This document shows, piece by piece, positions 37,101 to 52,800 of a stretch of DNA of 64,000 nucleotides (positions are counted from its first letter, which is position 1; the number at the start of each line of letters is the position of its first letter). Source of the DNA: Brienomyrus brachyistius. Taxonomy: Eukaryota > Chordata > Actinopteri > Osteoglossiformes > Mormyridae. Both the position numbers and the translations under genes were made by a program. The stretch lies in NCBI RefSeq assembly GCF_023856365.1, contig NC_064552.1, positions 5,714,097 to 5,778,096 on the forward strand, given 5' to 3'. The notes beneath the pieces are model-generated. The model saw only the letters and a program-made list of their open reading frames with translations. It made no database searches and was not told where the DNA came from.

Positions 37101-38177
37101 GAGTAAGTAGTTGTTCGGAGCTGAAAAAGGCACTTTCTCTGCGAATCAGTTTGAACAGGGGGAACAAAGAAAGTTTTTCAAGCTGTGTTAAGGATTTATT
37201 CACATAATCTATTATTTCCTTAGGATAACACCAGCTATGTGCCACAGTGCCAATTAATCTGAAAACCCAGAGCTTATAAATCAGAGAGCTACAGCGATTT
37301 CTCTCAGAGCTGATACTTATGTCATAACATACAGTATATCTCTCAAAATAATGCAACACATTTAAAGACCGAACGAGCCACAGTAGGTCGGTCCATTTCT
37401 GACGATGACTAATGTTTAGTGTTGCATTCAGAGCGTGGAATTAGAACATTAACTGCATATGCATGACTGCATGGCTTAGAGGAGCAGTGACAGGCTTCTG
37501 GTCCCCATTTTCACCCTACAAACCACACAGGGACTCCAACGTGGCACTGACCCCAGCCCTCACACTGCACCCGGGCCCTCACACTGCACCCGGGCCATCA
37601 CACTGGACACTCCATTCCATTAGGGGGGGTTGGGGAGTAGGTTTGCTCTCCAAAGGAGAAGTACGTCCCCTAATTAATTTTACAGATTAATTTAAATAAA
37701 ATTAAGTATCAAGTGCATAAAAGAATATCAGGAGTCCTCAGTCTCATTCAGGAAAGCCCCTTGAGATGAGGAGTCGAGCTCCTCCTCTTTGGGGCATTAC
37801 GTGTTATTAATGTATAATATTTAAACAAGTCTGACGAGGACAGAAGGAATGAAGATGAACGCCACCACACCCGTCCTGCTGTGCATCCTGGGCTAGCTGC
37901 AGTAAACAAATTTTCACCTGAACAGCTGACGCCTTCTGCCCTGAAATCTCCCCAGCCAGTGCCCTAATGCATGTCCGCCACATGCGAGAGCTCTGTGCGT
38001 GGGTGCTGACCCCGAATTAGCCCCCGCTGGCAAATAAAGGCACCATTAAAAACAGTCATGCTATGAGTGGGCGGCACATTTCCTCATTTATGGGTTTTTA
38101 CATAATTTGTTTTTGTGGTTTTCAATAGTACCAAGACACCAACAGCCACACAAACAACCGACGGCCCGTCATCCCCG

Positions 38178-38212
<35 letters not shown>

Positions 38213-41200
38213 ATATATATGTATGTATGTATATATATATATAACATATAAGCAAATAAGCAAATGTAATTATAGAGCTATTTTCTGATGACTTGCAGTG
38301 CTGTGTCTGATGTTAAACGCCCATCTTTAATGACATCCTATTACATACGTTTTAATTCCAGGCCAGCGAGGCCCCGTCTTACCCTGAGGAAGGAGGGGAA
38401 TCCCTGGCCGTAGTAGCCGACGGCGAAGTAGTCTGGCTTGGGTCTGATCACCTTGACAATGTTCTCGTAAAACTGGGCCTGCTTGCGCTGTGGGAACAGG
38501 GGCACGGGCCTGGGGTGAGCAGGCACATCCGGAAGCTGAAGTGGCACGTTGCGCCGCCACATTTACCTCCAGAGTGAGACAGCGGTGCAACAGCCAAGTG
38601 GAACCTCATAAGAGACTCATAAGTAGCAGTGGCCGCGTTTACCATCACTCAAAGCATGCATTTGTGCCCCCTGTTGGCCACAAGCAGTCACTACAACCAA
38701 TAACATATATTACACTAAATATTCCTTATTTAGGAATCAAATTCTCTAACTACAATTTTATGATTCTATCCACTAGCTATTTATTTAGCTTTTGAAACAT
38801 CTGAGGGGGGAAAGGGGGCCCCCCAAAATTAATTCTTGAGTGGGGGCTCCGGAAACTACGAACGGAGCCCCGGCTGTCTAGGGAGCCATCACTCACCAGC
38901 AAGGCGCTGAGCTGCTCGAAGTCGAACATCTCGTTCTCGTACTGCTCGGCCAGCTCTTTCCCCAGGATGATGGCCTCCTCCCACATCTGCTTGGCGGAAA
39001 GGACAGCGCGAACCTCGGTGTTAAATTTCCGAAAGACAGCGTGTTCTCAGCCAAAAGCCACTTTGTGTGCGACAAAGAAATGCAGACAGGGGGAAAAAAA
39101 AAAAAAAACATTCGCTTATTCCGCACTAAAGCGAAAATAAATAAAAGATGTTAAAATGCTGATGGCGGAGAGCAGATGCTCTCCGGATCGGCGCGTGCTA
39201 ATGTATTCTCACAGATTCTCGAGGCTCTTCACGGGAACGAAGGTGCCGCCTAAGACGGGAGCGAATGTCAATGTTTGGCCTGCATTTGTTTATCGGATTT
39301 TTTTTTGGGAATCACATCTGTTTCCCAGCGTCGTGTGGGGGAAAAACCCCCCCATCGGAGCGGCGAACTCCAGACCTGAATTTAATTTACCTTAATACAC
39401 TGTCGTCACTCCGAGGCACCTGGGTGCATCAGTTACAACTATTCCTGCAAGATGGTCTTCAAAATCACACTTATTAATAACAAGGTTATAAGAGATCGCA
39501 TGACGTGAGAAGGTGGAGGAAAACAGGAACAGCCCTTGATCCGAGGTTCTATAGAGGGCCAATTTGGAAGGGGGTGGGGGGGGGGGGGTTTAAGGGAAAA
39601 TTATCTAAGATGGAGTAACATGACCTCCCATCTGTATGGCAGTGGAGTCTCTCTGCCAGTGTCTGCGACGCGCTGTTCTCAGAAAAGCTGCCAGCGGCGT
39701 GGGGGCCTACTCTGGTGGTACCCCCACTCTGTCCTCAGCTCCCAGAGTGGCCCCCGGCTGGCTATGAGATGACAGCCCCCATGGGGAATCCTGGAGAGTA
39801 CTGAGCCCCCCAACGGATGGGAAATCTCTTTGTAGATGGAGACATCTCTGCACTCCGCAAGCCCCCCCGCCTCCCGCAACCGCCTGTGAATCAGGAGCAC
39901 GACGTCAAGGAGCCACGCGCTGTGCAGAAGGTGGGGAGAGTGTGTCTCAGATGCAGCAAAGAGAGGCTCTCGGAAAGGATCACAGAGGGCGGGGGGGTCG
40001 CATTAAAGAGCCATTCACATTCCCCGGCCCCCCCGTTTACCATGTGACTCAGGCGGGGGGGATTACAACGAGCTGCACGGGCTATGCGCACGTTCTGATT
40101 TTGGATGATGAACTTCGTCAATAAAGGCCATATTCCCCTACTTGCGGGCCTCAACCCTCCCCAGCCCTCACCCAGTGGCCCCAACACCACCAGGGCCCCC
40201 ACCGACTGCACTCACCTTGCCCTTGTCGAAGTAGCTGATGATCTCTTGGTAGAGCTGCTCCTTCAGCTGTCCCTGCGTAGCCGCCTGATAGCCATCCCTC
40301 TGCGTCAAATGGGCGGCACACGGCTCCTCGGACCACTAGTGACACACCAAGGAGGCCGGCGATGAACCAATGGGAAGGCGGCCCGGCCACGCCCCCTCGC
40401 ACGGGGGAAACCGCATGTACTAATCACGTGATTGTAAGGTCATGTGAACATGCGGTCAAGCACTATCTATCAATGGCAAATGTCCAGGAAGAGGTGAGGA
40501 GACCGTGGGGGGTGCTTTGGTGTCCTCGGGTGGACAGGGGGTGTCAATTTGCCCCGCAACTCTGGGGGCTTCACAGGCATTCTTCTGAACCTGGTAAACA
40601 TCTCAGCAGGAGGTGCGGTGCCATGCGACGCTAAAGGGGGGATTACAAGGTCTCCTTCTGCTGAGCGCCTCTGTGCCCTGAGCCCCAGCCCACCCAGAGG
40701 ACATATATCTGTACTCAAGGCGATCGGTACATGCAACAGCCCACTAAAGGAACGAAATCAATGCAAGCTCATTTCCCAGCGCACATAATTAACATTTCCA
40801 TCTTTTGTGGGAGCTATGAAACGCTATAAAAGACACGGACGTGCAGAAATGAGCCGGTAATTAGGGTGGCGCGAGAAAGGCACCTCCGAAAATGAGCGGA
40901 GACTGACAGCGAGCGGTGTGGGGGAGCAGAGTTTAAAACAAGCACAGGACACGCATGTGACGCGTGATCGGAACCACCAGAGACGCATGCAGGGCTTTGC
41001 TCTGCCGTTTTTCATTTATTTTCCCACGCAGGATAAAGTCATCAATAACACTCGGGAAAACAATATTAGAAGGAGGGAGATTAAAGTGACAAACAGTATT
41101 TCTGCAGTATCCGTCACGTAACACTTCCGACGGGCCGCTTAAGTAAATCCCGCTGTGGGGAGCGGCCTTGGCGGGACTCCGTGAAGCCGGCTCGTAACGG

Positions 41201-44200
41201 GAAGATCACACCCCGGGTTCATTCCCAAACTGATCTAATTTTACAGTATAATGAGGCCGCACGTCTCCCTGGGAGAGGAGAGCCGTTTCCATCAAGGAAT
41301 CCCGGCGCCACCGTGGACCGGAGCTAAAAATAGGCCATGCTTACGCTCCGAAGTGCTCGCTGCAGGACAGTGGGCTCCGGCAGGGAGGCAGCGAGTCAGG
41401 CCCAGCCTGCCCCCCTCCCAGCTTCCTGCTCCAGAGGGGAGGCGGTGGAGACGGACGCAGAGACTGTGGGTGTTTCGAGATCCAGGAGGGACCTTTTTAT
41501 AGCAGTCTTCCCCCAAAGACATCAGAGAAAGTTAATTCTCATCAGTTCTTTCTCTCTCATATTTCAAACCCCCTTCATAATTAAGTTTTTTTTTGTATAA
41601 CTTGCTCTCGTTGTTTACGATGTGGCGGTGTCCCACATCTCCATGAGCATGTCTCGGCAGGTGATGGGGCTGTGCAAAGCAGCACCCCCTCCCCCTGAAA
41701 ACTCCCATCGGGAATGACAAGGGGGACGCCACAGCTGGAACGGCCCACGCACATCTGGATGTATAATTGCACCGCGCAAATACACACTGCGAACAGCAGA
41801 GGTTGCAGTGACGCTGAAGGGACGTGCATTGGTCAAGGAAGAGGATGGGATCAGCGAGAGCGGAGCGCGGGCAGTGCCGGGGACGGCCCGGCGAGGACCC
41901 CACGAGGACCCGGCGAGGGCTGACCTTTAGGAGCTTGGCGTGCAGAAGCAGCGTGTAGGCGGCCTCCGTGTAGTTGTCACACTCTCTGTGGAGGTCACAC
42001 AGTTTGTACAAGTACCTGAGAGCGAGAAAGAAAAATGAAGGAGCCGAGATTCGCCTGGAATGCCAGAGAAATATCTACAGTGGCCATGCACAGTTACCGG
42101 CTGTTTTTAATAACTCCGCCCCACAGCTAGAGGTATGAGAAGCAAGACTAACACCGAGTATGTCTTGGGGTGCAACATGGTGTCAGTTCACTCCTTAGAG
42201 GGTCCCTCTGATATCACATTTAAGCTTGCAGGCGATTGCTCTACAACGGTCACCTATATTTACTAAGATCAATCACAAAAATCCAGGAGAGACTAAAACA
42301 AAGTATGAACTGCACCAGAAATAGTGGAGGATAGAGAGACATCAGCCCAGATTCCTTTAATCCAGTGGTTCCCAATCCAGTCCTGAGGGACCTGCAAACG
42401 ATCCACATTTTTGCTCCCTCTCAACTCCTTGCGAGACAGTCACACTGGGGACTGATCTGGGAGGTAGCAAAAACATGAACTGTGTGGGTCCCCAAAGATC
42501 GGATTGGGAAAAAATTTTTTAGCAGTCCAATTAAAGCATCTGGGTCATGCTGAATAACTGGCCAGTCGGCAACAGTGATGGGTAATTTCCATGTCGACAG
42601 AGCAATCCTCTCTCTGAGCAGAGGCAGCCAATCACAGCTGAGTGTGAAATCCAGCCTCTCGATTCACCTGGCTGACTACAGACTAGCACCGACCATGTAC
42701 TGATCAAACACATGGACACGGGCAGATTGACAGGGGCCCGTGCAAACTAAAGAGGGCACCACCCAGTGGCCGCACACAGCACAGCCGTCCAAAAGGAAAT
42801 TAATGATCGTTAATGATGAAGAGATTGGGAAGTTTTCATACCTTATGTACATCTCCTCCCTTTCAATCTCTTTGTAGAAGTTCTGGAGAAAGAACAAAAT
42901 GCATCACCACACATACCAAGTATTTTAACGTGATTATTGTTTAAATCTCTATTGGATTTTTGTATGGGCACATAATAGAGTAGAACAGCAAAACAGCAAC
43001 ATAACAGAATTAATCCAAACCTCTGGTTACTGACCAAAAATCTACTTAAAACCTCACAGCCTCCCCCCCCCACGTCTTTTATACTGATCGTAATGCCCCG
43101 AACGGCACACCAGCAGAACTCCACCTTTCTGGGCATTTCCCCGAATCAGTTATACTGCAGTACGGGAAAAAGGGGGCCATTAAACACAGATGTGAGTCCA
43201 AAAGCTCGCTCCGGGGAACAGCCTCCACAAAAGAGAATCAATGTCGACGGCCGGCGAGATGGACCTCTTACAGATCTGATTACCTTGTTGCACGGCGCTT
43301 ACTGTGAGGAACAGAAAATGAATGTTGCCCAGGAACAATGGGGAATGTCCAGAGTAAGGACGAACAAATCGGGAAGGGGCACGGCTGACAAGACAGCCCA
43401 GAGGGTAGCGGGGGACGGAGGGGGAGACGGAGGCTGCCGTCAGCTCTGCTCACACACTGAGCTATACAGCAGTGGTTCTCAGCCCGGTCCTCAGGAAGCC
43501 CGAGCCAGTCCACGTTTTTGCTCCCTCCCAGCTGCCTGTACATCTCTACCATGTAGTCAGAGCCCTAAGCTGTTGGGTTCATTCATATTGGTTAGGTTTC
43601 ACATGTGCTGGGCGCTGGGAGGCAGCAAAAATGTGGACTGTCTAAGCGTCTGAGGACCAAGTTGAGAGGAACAAGAGTCTTAGTCCCCTCCCCGTTATAA
43701 AGCGGCTACAACGGGTACCAATGCACCTGTAATGGTACGGATACCAGTTTGGAATCCAGGAGGCGAATATGTGGAATTTTACACACCTTTTAGTATTAAA
43801 GAGTTAATGCATAATATACAAAAGCAAAATGTAAGAAAGCTGACCAGAAGGAGGGTAAAACAAGATAGTAAACTATGGTAAACAATGTAAACCAACTGAA
43901 TCTTGCCAAACGCTTCACTGCCCACATACTCATGATGGAACCAAATTCCAAGAGAAAACAGACTGTTTCGATTTTCAGATCTGACGGCGCTTAAACAACT
44001 GAAGACCTCGGGCAGGAGCACAGAGCGTCACGCACGACAGAGCCGAGTGCTCATCCGGGCGGTCGAGCAGACGCAGAGGAGTCGGCCGAGGTGTGCGCGG
44101 CTGCCGATGGCCTCTGGTCTCGGCGCCCTCACCAGCACGTTGACGGTGCAGCTCATGCGATTCTCCTTGTTCTCGTCATGCATGATGGTCCTGTAGTCCA

Positions 44201-45992
44201 GCAGGCGTTCCAGCAGCCTCACCACCAGCGTGACGAAGGTCTCCCCGTTCTTTGCCAGGTACTTGTGCTTGCGACAGTGTTCCTGAAGGCTGGGGAAAAT
44301 GGCATGCCACGTCAACACAAATCACACATGATGCAGGAGCTCTGTTTACCGGGCTTGTGGGGGGGGGTCAGGTACACCCCTGTAGCTCATTACTACACTA
44401 ATTATTCCAAGGGGCACCATGGCGCAACTATAATGATGCGGCACGCCAGCGCCCGTTCGCATCTCAGCCATTAAGTGACACTCACATCTTCTGGAAGAGG
44501 ACCTTGTACTGCTCGTCACCGCGGCCGCCCTCCACCTCGTGATCCAGCTTGGTGATGATCTCGTTCTCGAACTGCAATTAGGAGGAGCGAGTGCAAATAA
44601 TCGGCCGGGCTCGTTATCCATTTCATTAGCAGTGCAGCTACCCGGCGTCCGTGTCTCTGGGGCAGCGTTGCGTTTAGGTTGACGGGGATGGGATCGGCTC
44701 CGCTTCATTTTAAGGTGCCACGACCACTAGCTCTGGCTAATCTATTAATTTCCAGTTATGGTTACCCACTGGGTCAGTGAATTAGCGAGGTGGGCAGGGC
44801 GCTAGGCAACAGCCAGCTGTGATTCCCCTCCTTTGCCAAGGTGATGGGGCTGTGGTCCCTCCTCTGCTTAATGAGCCAATTAAGCACATTTGTGAAAGGG
44901 CAGTAGTGGTAAGCTGGATAAAATAAAGCATTTCATGCCCCCCAAGACGCCCCACCCACTATGTTGGTGCATCGTGCCGTATCTGGCAAGCTGTGGATTT
45001 TACATGGTGGGGGGGTGGGGGAGGTGACAGAGTAGTCTGTAACAGAAAGGAGGTCAATACAATGTAAAACCAACCACATCCGACTGCAGGGAAACCCACT
45101 AAGGCTGCCTCAGGGATACAGTGCAATCTCACAACAAAGATTCTTTCCTGCTGGCTCCGGAATGCCGAGATCCGGAATCCTGCCTTTGAGAGGAAGACGG
45201 ACGGGTCCCATGGGCCGGGCCCGCGCTCAAAATTAACCGTGCGGGGCCTCGCCGACTACGGGATCCGTGCGGTAAAGGCGGCAGGGTGGAATTAATTTTA
45301 CTAGATGCCACAAAGAGCATTAATGGCCTGGAATGCACTTTAACAACAGAAGGGCTTTGACCAATCAGACAGCATCTCGCATGCAGGCAGCTTAACGGGG
45401 GAAATAGGCACAGAGCAGAGCCAACTGCCAATATCATGCGGATTTAGCTTCCCTGAAGAACACTGCAGAGAGCGTGCAGCACAACCTCCAACCGCAAGGC
45501 ATCGGACTGATTTCATTTCAGGGGACGTGACCCAAACAAACTGCAGCGCCAGCAGTTCCTTCTTAACCGGCTGGCTCGGGGCCCCAGGACGCTAAGGGCA
45601 CGAAGGTACCGGCGACACCAACCCGCTGAAAAGTGCGGGTGAGGAGGAACTCGCACTGCATCATGTCGAAGAAGATGGGAATGGTGGCCTTGCGCAGCTC
45701 CATCTCCGGCACCAGTGTCATCTCCAGTATGGGCCCCACCATCTCCGGGATGAACTTGATCTTGTGGGGACCTGGATGAGAGCAAACCCACGACCATGAG
45801 ATGGGTCATGCAGCTAGAGGGAGGCCCCCCCCACCCTGCCAACACAGGTGAAGCTGCTGACAAAACGGCGGCCCAGCCCCCCCTGTGTAATGCATGACCT
45901 TAGCCCCCCTCTCTCTGACACGTTTGTCTTTTCTTCTGTCATTTACTGGGGATGGGTGTTTTTCCTTTGCTGCAGGTACAAATATGGTTTTT

Positions 45993-46056
<64 letters not shown>

Positions 46057-46813
46057 CGCTTTAGGGCTTTGACTAATTGAGAGGATAAATTAGCTTATTG
46101 CCTCAAATCCCGCGTGAGAAAGACTGATTAAAAAAAAAAAAAAAAGTAGAAAGAAGAGTAGTGGATGGACATTTTCTGATACCCTAACAGCTGATATCGA
46201 TGAGGACGAGGAGACCAGGCTTACCCAGGTTGTACCACATGTCTCGGATTTCAAACCCGATCTGCCTTCTCATGTCTTGGTACCTAAAACACGGAAGAAT
46301 AACGTAAGTGAATAAAAGAGCGCGGAGTGCTGAGCGCGCTGGTCAAATGCCGGGGGGGGGGGGGAGAATGGGCTCACACCATCAGCCCTGCCTGGCTTAA
46401 AAATCCTCCAGGAGCCCAGGTCACTAATCTCTGAAAAGCAGGGCAGACCCCCCACCCAGTCTGCAGTCGGCTCCCCTACGCTCTACACAGCCCAATACCA
46501 GTCAAAGGACTTTAGCTGCGCCATGCTCGGTTGAGGAGAGTAAAAAAAAAAAGAAAATAATATTAAAAGAAAGATATGTGTAAATTTAAATGACACCCCC
46601 CCCAACCTTCACTTTTATAAATGACCCCTGACCCCCTGCTCCCAATCGAGAGCCATAGTTGCATCCTGACGCCTCAGATAATTTCTGTGCCCAGAACAAC
46701 ACTGGGATCCGGTCAGCTGCTTTGCAAAGAGCCGTTACTAACAACGTGAGGAGCATATTAAACTTAATTTCACTGAGAGGAAGCTAACTCTGTAGTAATC
46801 TGGCCCTGAAACA

Positions 46814-46849
<36 letters not shown>

Positions 46850-49800
46850 GCGGACAGACAGGTGCTTTTGTGCATTCACTGACTCATGTGCATTCACAAC
46901 AATCGAATTAATAATGAATTGATACGACCCCATTATGCTTCTCAGCCAATATGGCACACGATTTGACAGGAATATTAAAAGCTATCTCCTTGCCTTATTC
47001 ATTTTAGCGTAATTACTCTCTGTCGTGTCCCTTTCAATAAGTGAGCTGGGTGTGTGTGTGTGTGTGTGTGGGGGGGGGGGTTCTTCTGTAAAAGGTGTCA
47101 ATAACAAGCGTCTTAATGCGCTGCGATGCGCAAGATGGCCACTGGGCCTTGCTGCATGCGAGAGCCGCACTGATGCCTTGTGCTGGCTGGACCGTGTGGG
47201 CCAGGACGGGTTTGTGCTTTATATAAATAGCAGAAGGCTGACATGATGGTGACAAATTTTTGACTGACAGCTGAAGGCCGGGTGCGGCCCCCTCTGCGCA
47301 TTTCCTGCACGCACACACCGGCCCTCAGCAGGATCTGGCAGAGGCCTGGCAAAAGCGGAGAGGCGGAAAAATAATGCAGCAACTTCGGTAACTAAAGCCG
47401 CATGTGGCTGGTTTTCAGGTTATGTGCAGTTATGTGCATTTTGGGGGGGGGGGGGGAACATAATTATAATGCTCACACCAACAAAGTTTACTTACACAAA
47501 AACAAATATTAAAATTAGCAACTCCGAAGTATCACAAAAATTAAAATTCCACACAGAACAAAGAAGTCCAACAGCGTAGTGGTGGGGGGGGGGGGGAGGG
47601 GGGTACAAACCCCCTCTGTGCACAGAAACGATTTCTCTTAGACGGTACTGGGGATTTCACCTTAAGCTGCAGCATGCGAGTGCGCTGCTCCGGCCAGTAA
47701 GGCGTGTAACGGTGCTGGAGGGAAAGGCAGCCTCGCAGCTGGCCGGGGGCTTCTGCTCACAGAAGTGGCGTTTATCGTGAACGGGGGTCACAGCTCCCCG
47801 CCCTGAGGCTGTACGCTAATAACGGGGGGATAAACCGGCAGAAGGTGACCCCGGCACATCTTAATCGCCGTTTTGACGGCCACTTTGAAGCTGGGCGACG
47901 GGAGGGGTGTGTGCCGCAAGCCAAGCTGAGTGGCGGAGAACCACGTTGGGTGCATGGTGGGAGGGACCTAGACCGCCGAAGGGAGGTGCATTACATGGTG
48001 ACGGGTCCTTAGCGACAGGCGTCGGAGGGAAGCGGATGCACTGTACCACGACAAGGCAAAGTAGGTTGGAAAGCAGAGGCTTCAGATGAGTCAATAAGGA
48101 GGCTGGTCTGGTTCCGACGCATGGCACTGCTGCAGAATGCGACATCGCATGTGACCGCCAGCCAGCGAGGCGCAATCGGCCCCCATATATCATGACCGGC
48201 AGGGTCGTGCGGGTTGGAGTGTCCGATATGGGAGCCCCCCAAACCGAACAAAGGGGAGCAGTACCCCCAGAGCAGAAAGCCTCACACACAGCTGTAACCT
48301 TAACACACGACACGAGCGCCGCAGCAGGACTGGCACAGGCAACGGCAGCGAGTGCCCAGCGTGGAGGCCGGGAGGCGGCAGCGACGACACTCACTTGTGG
48401 AAGATCTTGGCCCGCTTGGCGCTGGAGAAGTTCTCCAGCTGCAGGGACTCCTGGGTGAGGAAGGCCACAGCCAAGTGGAAGTAGTTGTTCCAGAGCTGAG
48501 GAGAGGCAGGAGGCAAGGGGAGGGTGAAGAGGGGGGGCTTCGGAATGACAGGCACGCTTACCCATAATGCCCTGCTATTGCCTTTCACACCAGCTCTGCT
48601 TCTCTCAGTCTCTCGCGCACGCACACACACCACCCAGGTCTATTAAGAGGAAGCAGCAAATATCACAATGACTACAGGGACCCTGCTTCTACTGTGGCTG
48701 GGAACAAGGGACTAGATACACTGTCCAGCTGCATGAATGGGCAAAACAAAAACTGGCATATAAAACCATAAACTGTGTACTGTACTGTATCTCCTCTCCT
48801 GCTGAGGCTTGGCCTTATCCATACTATAGCAGGCATTCAAACGTTGGGGCCTCGGGACACCACAGCGCCCTCTGGGGACGAACTGGGGTTGGAAAATATC
48901 GGTCCCAAGGCATTTAAACCTCACATTCCTCTCTACGGTTCTCAAACAGGAAACTGGCTCCTTCAATATGATCCCTCAAGCTTCAGCTGAACTTTAGGTC
49001 ACGTTTTACTGTTGGGAACGGGAACTCCATTCCGCACTCCTTGGTGACGTGTCCCATTGTCAGGGACACCAAAAGCGAGTTCCAGTTTGTGATACTGTGT
49101 TTCCCTCAGAAAAGGACGAGGGATCCTGGGTAACTACAGTGTAGAAACCAGCCGCTCCACATGCTGTATCACCATCCCAAGCCTCAATCGCTTCAACCCA
49201 CCAGCAGACAAGGAGGAAAACTCCCCTAGAGACCCAGAAGAGCCACGAGGCTCTACAGGCTGCTTCCACCTGAAAGAACGTTCAGATCCATATGAAGGTG
49301 AGACAAATGTGTCTCTCACAGCTTCCCACTGATCTAATGACTAAAACCGCAAAGCATCATGTCTCCGTGAGAAACCCAGGCCGCTCGTTCTAACGGAAGC
49401 ACGGGAGCAGGGGGACACCTGGAGCTTACCTGGAGCTCAAAGCTGGTCTGATCCAAGAACCTCTTGTTCAGGACGGCCGCATACTGATTGATGGCCCGCA
49501 AGAAGACTCTGGAAGACAGTTGGGGGGGGGTGGCGTCGTGAGCCGTTATCCAGCACAAAGACGAACACCCATCTCAGTCTCATTCCCCGCTTAATGTGCT
49601 GATCCAAGGATACCGAAAGTGTTTCCTGCTCGCTTCAGAGGTTCACTTCGGAAATTAAAGTTTGCCAGGCTCACCCGGGGCCCCAGAATAAGCCCGGGGA
49701 GGGTATGAATCCACGTGCGATCATGTTTATTCACCACCGCATAAGACATCCGCAGATCACATTAAAAACTCCAACAGACAGGAAGACTAAACAAACAGCG

Positions 49801-52800
49801 ATCAAAAAAGGCTGGGAGGGGGGCAGCGGAATGCGAGAATGCCTGCGGAGGTGAACGCTATCAATAAGGCCTGCCAGAAGTCCAACCCTAAGCTACAGAA
49901 GAACTGAAGTATTGACAGAAAACAAGTGATGGCACATGGCGCTCGCCTGACATCAGCATCTTCGATGCGTCCACGAGTGGTGCAGGAAACCACAGCCTCA
50001 CCTTAACTGCGTTTACCGCCTCCCTAAACACAGGGGCCAGAGAGCGTTACACGCCAAGTGGAACACACTTAATTAACTCCTAAACAATGTGTTGCAGTCG
50101 ACCCAGGCTTCCTTAAAACAGCCGCTTTAGCGCAAAGGGCATCTACGCAGTGATTTCGAATAAGACACAGATAATAAACTTAATTGCCGCTCTGACAGTG
50201 GGCAGGCATTAACTAAGTGATGAATGAGTTTGGACCACGACTCTGATTAAGCAGGTAGTGGGGGTGGGGCGTGCACTGATGAGCAGGCTTTTTGATTTGT
50301 CGCCGGCAAAGCCTGCTTACGCCCTAATGGTGGAGAGCCAAAACCCAGGCATTGATTTTCTCTCGTGATGTTTAGCGTGGCTTAACTCATACACACCTGT
50401 GGAAGCATACAGGACAGATAATCAGATGCGTGGGTAATGTCTCTGTTCAAAAGGTACCTTCTTAATTAGTTTGTGATAACACATCGCCCGAAAGCCCCAT
50501 ATTGGGGGGGACACTGGGAGCACACCTGGATGCAGCAGTCATGTTAAGCAAACAGCAAGGCGCAGAATGGTGCGTTGTATTTACTGACTGAGATCACGGC
50601 GTTTACGAACAACCTCTGGAAAGGTCCTGAGTACCACGACAATAAACATGCTGGAAGAAAGCGCTGTGCTCAGCCCACAGATTTAGCGACGGCACCCGAA
50701 TGCCCCGCCTAGGAATCAGACAGGGGCACGTGGCCCCCTCTGCCGGCTAATGCCTCTAAAACGCTCCCACGGGACATTACCCATCTTACAGCCAGGATGC
50801 AGCCTGGCAGCACATCGTAAACAGGGACGGGCTGGGGTGACCCCGAAGGGGCTGAGATGCAAGCAAGCAAGGGTCTCGAGAAGGTTTACTTCGGCAATGA
50901 GAGGAGATTTAACAGGACTGCTCCAGCCCAAAGCAGTTCTGTGATCGTTTAATAGGGTCTCGACGATGCAGTGACAGGCGACCTGCGTTAAGTCGCATCA
51001 GGCATCAAGCCTGCCACTAGGGTGTATGGCCCCATTGTAGCAGGCTGGGTGTCCCTGGGCCCCTGGAGCCTTCGGACATGATGGCTACGGGGATTGATGT
51101 GAGACATGTTGGCTCTGAAGGCGCTGCAGATACCTGGCAGATTAAAGCAGATGGAAAAAGTCCTCCTGCCAAAGAAACACCCGCAGTGAGTTTTGTTCTG
51201 AGAGACAAAACCTGCCTCGCCGGGGGTGGGGGCAGAGATGGTGTAGCGCCTGCCCCACCCGCCAGGCCAAATACAGCAAACACAGATGGTGGTAATGAGT
51301 GATTTGGCGATCAAAAGAAAGCCTGCAAGGAAAAAAAAAATACAAAAGATGAGTGAAGACGAGGTATATCAAGTGGGAGGGTGAAGGGGCGTGGACATCT
51401 CAGCTCCTGAGTCGATGCATGCCAGCGACAGCCATATGCAGAGCGCGATTAGCGGAGCAGGCTAATCAAACGATGGCGAGGCAGACCCAAGCACCCAGGG
51501 ACAGGCAGCTTCAGATAGCGTTTGAAGCAGGACGCGATTTCTTTAATAAAAACCCCATTATGGAAATGTATTTGGAGCATACTGAGGTGATGGGCACCTT
51601 GGCATTCTGGGTAATCGTCATGCAGGAGGCCTCCAGTCACTTTTCAGCCGCCTCATAGCTGCGTGCACACTTTTCATACTCCGCGCTTCCGTGAGAGTTT
51701 GCGCTAAGGGTCATGCTAGCTGAATTATTAACCGGCTTCTCATGGGGCGAGTAAGGCAACAACCTGTGTTTGAGGTTAGAGGTCAATACTTCAGTGCTAA
51801 TGCTTTTAATGGCAGGGGGGTGGGGGGCTTTTCTGGTGCAATGCGGCTGGGATATCCGTTATTTCCGTGTTATTCCAGTGGATTATGGGAAGACCGCCTC
51901 CCATCAGCTTGGGGAGGCTCCTACCCTGAACGATACACTCCCTGCAACATTAATCACCGGAATCGTGTAACATTTATATGAATATTTAATACTGATTTAG
52001 TACAGAATATTGATAACCCCACAAGAGAGACTGACGCGCCTTTGGTTACCTACTGCACGGCTCTATATGACACATCCCACACACTTTCAGGTGAAAACAC
52101 GACTGGCACACATTGTACTACACCAACTTACCTTTTTATACCTTATTTTTTTTTTTAATAATGGGAAAAATGAGTAGACTCATAGTCTACAGTCTCGTAG
52201 TGCTAATATAACTTGAGGCTTGCTGTACGGGCAGGGCATGTACACGTTCATCAGTCTCTTTCTGCCACATCACACTCATCTTTGCAGCTGAAAGCCTTAC
52301 AACAAAGAAAATCATGAGACAATTTTCATTCTGATTGGATGCGACACGACATCAGTTTCGGCGATTGAGCGGAAAAGCGGCACGGATCCTATATTTCGTC
52401 CTGTTCCTCATGCGCGGCCAGTCGGCGGAATGACCCAAGTATGGAACAACAATAACAGGTGCTGATCGCGCTGCTGGTCGCCAGCATTCCCGGCTCCTGC
52501 TCTATCTATTTGCATCAGAAACTGCTTCCCTCCTCGCACCAAGCTACGCATGTTTAATTGTGACCTTGACCTGACTGCTGACCCGTGTGTTTCAAAGCAA
52601 TTTTCTCCCATTGGACCGTTCCGGAACATTCCCCCTCATCTCCCACGTGAGCACCTTACGGTGAATACAAATGAGCCGGAAGGCAAAGCTGCATAACTCC
52701 GACTACCGCCATGACGGTGTCTTTAGGGGTGGGGATTCCAGCACCTCTCCGCCCGGGACAGGAGCGGACCAGACCAGACCGGACCGGACCGGACCACCAG

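Noticed and set aside
43093..43653. 186-codon plus-strand open frame
   Set aside because: It runs through a family-C MITE copy and intron sequence. The composition is not protein-like and there are no splice sites in context.
47861..48565. 234-codon minus-strand open frame
   Set aside because: It overlaps the true dock1 exon at 48,395-48,495 in a different phase and has no recognisable domain.
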